Source: Mytilus galloprovincialis (Eukaryota > Mollusca > Bivalvia > Mytilida > Mytilidae). Taken from it: a DNA stretch of 64,000 nucleotides. The stretch is from the NCBI RefSeq assembly GCF_965363235.1, contig NC_134844.1, positions 50,402,872-50,466,871 of the forward strand. Direction: 5' to 3'. Below are positions 60,789-64,000 of this stretch, one piece after another. The notes under the pieces were generated by a model, which ran no database searches, was not told the origin of the DNA, and saw only the letters and a program-made list of their open reading frames with translations. The first letter of the stretch is position 1, and every line of letters begins with the position of its first letter. The translations under genes and the position numbers were made by a program.

Positions 60789-61367
60789 ACACCACTAATT
60801 CGGGCCCGGCCAGAAAGCACATACCAGAAAGTAGTACATATTTAACGCAAAATAGTTCCTACGCATGAGTGTAACTTTCAAAATAGAAAAGTAGTACATA
60901 TTTAACGCAAAATAGTTCCTACGCATTAGTGTAACTTTCAAAATAGAAAAATAGTACATATTTAACGCAAAATAGTTCCTACGCATGAGTGTAACTTTCA
61001 AAATATGTTGGATATTTAGGTATTTTAGGCATCAAATGAAAGCTGAAGGACTGGTGATCATTGTAGAACACTTTTGGACTTTTAATTTTAAATATTAAAA
61101 AAAAATGCACCAAAGTTTAAACAGATGGTACATTTTGTCTGTTTGTCAGATCTGAAGTACCTGTTTAGGTACATCTGAAGATCCGGGAACCAGTTCTTTC
61201 TTATATGCCATTAAAGGTATGTTGATGTTTTTAGTAGAAGACACCATAAAGTGTTGATTTGACATGCAATGGTTGCCACTTTATTTGAACTTAAAATGAA
61301 AGAGGTGTGCCTGCTTGAAATGAAGGAATTTAACATAGAAAGCAATGGGACCATGAATTAGTGGTGT
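60789..61367. mobile_element. possible TIR element (ACACCACTAATTC ends)
   Basis: 13-bp perfect inverted ends at 60789-60801 and 61355-61367. A relative of the left end (ATCGGGCCCGGTAACA...) occurs at about 42150. No target duplication recognised. Confidence 0.45.
60831..61004. repeat. 60-bp tandem repeat, 2.9 near-identical units
   Basis: GTAGTACATATTTAACGCAA ... CCTACGCATGAGTGTAACTT repeats every 60 bp from 60831, 60891 and 60951 with about two differences. It produces a fake repetitive minus-strand frame. It lies just inside the left end of the element at 60789. Confidence 0.85.
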
Positions 61368-61369
61368 AC

Positions 61370-62760
61370 TTCCAGAAAACATGAACAGAGAACTTATAGT
61401 TAAGCAAATATGCATACAGTGCTCAATAATTTCCTTAACATTATCACATGAAAGTCGATTCATATGAGCCTAGTATTCAATATCATAATATACAATTCAA
61501 TTACATTTCATTTATTGAATTTACCTTTATAATATCTTAGAAGGAGATCAGATGCTTCAACTTAGGTCACTAATACATTTGAGTTTTCTACTGTTTGTGT
61601 GTGTGTTACTTTGCACCTAATGATAAGTAATAAGGTAGCAACTTAAAAGGATACCAATGTCAGAGCGGATGACACCACTTTCTAGAATCCCAAATTCTAC
61701 GTTGTGGAGCTTTTTGCATGACAATAGAAAGACCAATCAAATGCTTCTAGCCACCAAATATCAACTTTGATTAGGATAATTAAAATATCTTGGTAATTTA
61801 TCATTCTATCAATGGAGAATATCATAAAGACATGGTATATATCATGTCAATACAGACTCACTGATCATTGGGCTAATGGTTTCATCGGTCACACAGCACT
61901 AAAAAATGATGATTTGGTGAGTCATGAGTTCTTTTTCTGGGTTTACCTTTATCAATAACGTTCAATTCAATTTCTGCTACGACTAGGGTGAAAAGTACTT
62001 GAATACGGAAAGAGTTAGTACCATCAAACGGTCGGTAAATGAAAGGAGAGGACAAAATATATATTATGAAAAATTGAAGAGCATCAAAACTAAACAACAG
62101 CTTTCCATTTTTTTTTAAACAAAACGATACGCATTATTGTTGATTAAATACTATATAGGTAGAGCAGGGAAATACATTAATGTAAAATACACAAAATACA
62201 GTAACCTATACTTACGGAGTATTATTTTGATTGGAAACGAAAAATAATTGATAATGCAACGATATTTTCCTGCTGTTATTTAACGCATTGTAAGTATACT
62301 GAGTTTAAACTTTAAAGAAAATTATTTAGATTGTTCGTACATTTTACCCCAATTTATCATAGATAACACATGCATGCATCGTAGACCCATCCGATATCAC
62401 TTAAAGGTTTCGCAATAGTTTATCTAAGATTAAACTTTGTTTAAACAACAATTTTGTATTTTAATATCATATGATTATTAATCTTAAAACATGGCAATGG
62501 ATGACCAACGAACTTTCAGAAAAATAAGCTAATGGTAAATTTAAAGAATCAAGACTGTATACAAAAAGATAGAAAAGTAAAAGAATTTATATTACATACT
62601 TGTTAAATACATTTCCAGTGCATCTTAATTCTTTTAAACTTAATTGATAAAAAGGACCACCTGGAAAATTCAAAAACTGCATGCACTATCATGAAGATAG
62701 TTAAAGCGGCAGATAACATTATATCATGCCCACATGCAGTTGCATTTATATAAGTTCTTT
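61370..62760. other. unassigned stretch
   Basis: No exon, RNA gene or clear repeat recognised. Confidence 0.4.
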
Positions 62761-62764
62761 AAAA

Positions 62765-63365
62765 TTGAGAATGGAAACGGGGAATGTGTCAAAGAGACAA
62801 CAACCTGAACAAAGAGCGAAAAACAGCACCAGATCACCAATTGATCTTTAGTACAGCAAGAAAATACCTAACCCGGAGGCAGGATTCGGCTGGCCTCTAT
62901 GCCCTTTTTGTTAAACAGCTCTCGATATATTATGGTAAAATTGGAATAATCGGTATAATATTCAAAAAAGCTAATTATTTACAGTTAAAATAGGTAAGAA
63001 GACATGATTTAAAATGGATATGTATGAAAAATGTTTTGACTTATTTTCTTGTATTCCTAACTGAACACAGTTTAAGATAACTAAACTGCAAGGTCTGCAT
63101 GAAAAAAAAAGATGTGGTATGATTGCCAATGAGACATTCCTTTCAGAGACCAAAATGACGTAGAAATTAATAACTAAATGGCACCATACGATATTCAACT
63201 ATGAGCAAAACCAATACCACATAGTAAGCATTAGAGGCCCCGAAATAACAAAAGGTCAAATGCATGTAAAAAAAATGAAAAAAAATCATATACAATCAAA
63301 CAAAACGTCAGTCAATGAATTACAGGCTCCTTACTGCCTTAGAACAGGCAGATACATAATGTGGC
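62765..63365 (-). repeat. two mussel interspersed repeat fragments, reversed
   Basis: 62765-62905: GGGAATGTGTCAAAGAGACA family. 63113-63360: GTATGATTGCCAATGAGACA ... GGCTCCTTACTGCCTTAGAA, a reversed relative of the 3700-4045 repeat. Confidence 0.55.
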
Positions 63366-63369
63366 TTGG

Positions 63370-64000
63370 TTAAACATGTATTCTCCCGATAATCTGGGAC
63401 AGTTGTTGTTTTAGTTACAAAGTTTCACTGAATGTGTAGGAAGCCGAACAGTGAATTCTGGAGAGTTAGGAGAGACAAGTTGTAATCAGAATTCTATTTC
63501 CGTTTTCTCTTTTTTGAAACGCTATTTAGCATATATACTGCTTTGTCTGTCATAGGGAATCAAGACTCCATGATCAAATACTTCCTATCATTTGTATCAT
63601 TGGTTAACGCTTTAAAACTCGTGTTAAAAGGTCTACTTACGGTGTTCTATTTTTTAGCATGTAGAATCCAAGTTCATTCACAAACGTCCATACGAGAAAA
63701 GATTATACATAAACGTCAATATTTTTATTTACTTTTAATCTTAACATTTTCAGATAAGATTATTCGTTTGTCACGATCCATAATCCTGAGAGTTGTCGGT
63801 CGTGATACAATGTGATACTGCTCTTTTGTCAGACTGTTTGATTGTTTGGTTTTTGATTGCATGTGTTCTAGTTTTTATCTTATCTTGATGAATTTTGTGA
63901 TATTGAATTATTCATATCCTAGTCATCAGACGGATGGGACATTTTGTTTTCTAGATCGTATACCACGATACCCATCTTCCCTAGAGAAGGTATAATGTCG
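63370..64000. other. unassigned right end
   Basis: The 90-codon plus frame at 63543-63815 has no recognisable domain or splice context. No supported feature. Confidence 0.4.

Noticed and set aside
60795..61001. repetitive protein VTLMRRNYFALNMYYF x3
   Set aside because: By-product of a 60-bp tandem DNA repeat; 60 is divisible by three, so the frame stays open.
63543..63815. 90-codon plus frame near the right end
   Set aside because: Hydrophobic and AT-driven; no domain, no splice sites, flanked by repeat-like sequence.

Overview
This is about 64 kb of AT-rich animal DNA with multi-exon genes, large introns and dense short repeats. The repeats and a tRNA-derived SINE look like those of a bivalve mollusc, most likely a mussel close to Mytilus. 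That is an inference from sequence I recognise; no search was run. No bacterial operon, rRNA gene, intact tRNA gene or CRISPR array is visible. Most open frames longer than 60 codons are chance frames in AT-rich DNA or repeats.

Genes. (1) Positions 1-12 kb, minus strand: the 5' part of a SLC39/ZIP-type zinc transporter. The first exon (signal peptide and ectodomain) is at 11561-11910 and an exon with the cysteine-bounded PAL motif is at 1912-2086. The membrane part lies outside the window. (2) 21.6-30.6 kb, minus: a complete eight-coding-exon gene of the DRAM/FRAG1/Sfk1 six-helix family (gene A, 269 aa). (3) 41.7-51.5 kb, minus: a second, tandem DRAM-family gene (gene B, 263 aa, seven coding exons). 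It is followed by a duplicated pair of last exons in matching phase that could give an alternative C-terminus (260 aa). All coding-exon joins of A and B were read base by base, and the intron phases of exons 1-7 agree between them. (4) Weaker candidates: a possible terminal exon on plus at 32905-33125 and a possible exon at the left edge (38-142).

Mobile DNA. Two decayed copies of one reverse-transcriptase element (13.5-14.7 kb plus; 15.85-17.5 kb minus), with 3'-end fragments of it at 10.5, 27.1 and 43.4 kb. A Ty3/Gypsy-type integrase fragment at 54 kb. An LTR end with a tRNA-His primer site at 49.55-49.72 kb. A tRNA-derived SINE at 26 kb. Many inverted-repeat (MITE-like) elements: two with TTAA duplications, one hAT-like with an exact 8-bp duplication, several foldback elements, and a roughly 1-kb inverted duplication at 31-35.5 kb.

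Most interesting. At 23871-24383 there is a 513-bp insertion bounded by an exact 8-bp target duplication. It consists of about 1.45 copies of a 353-bp monomer, each with a type I hammerhead self-cleaving ribozyme core. That is the architecture of an animal retrozyme. A copy of the host repeat at 5.8 kb serves as an in-window empty site. Second is the duplicated, phase-matched terminal-exon pair of DRAM gene B.
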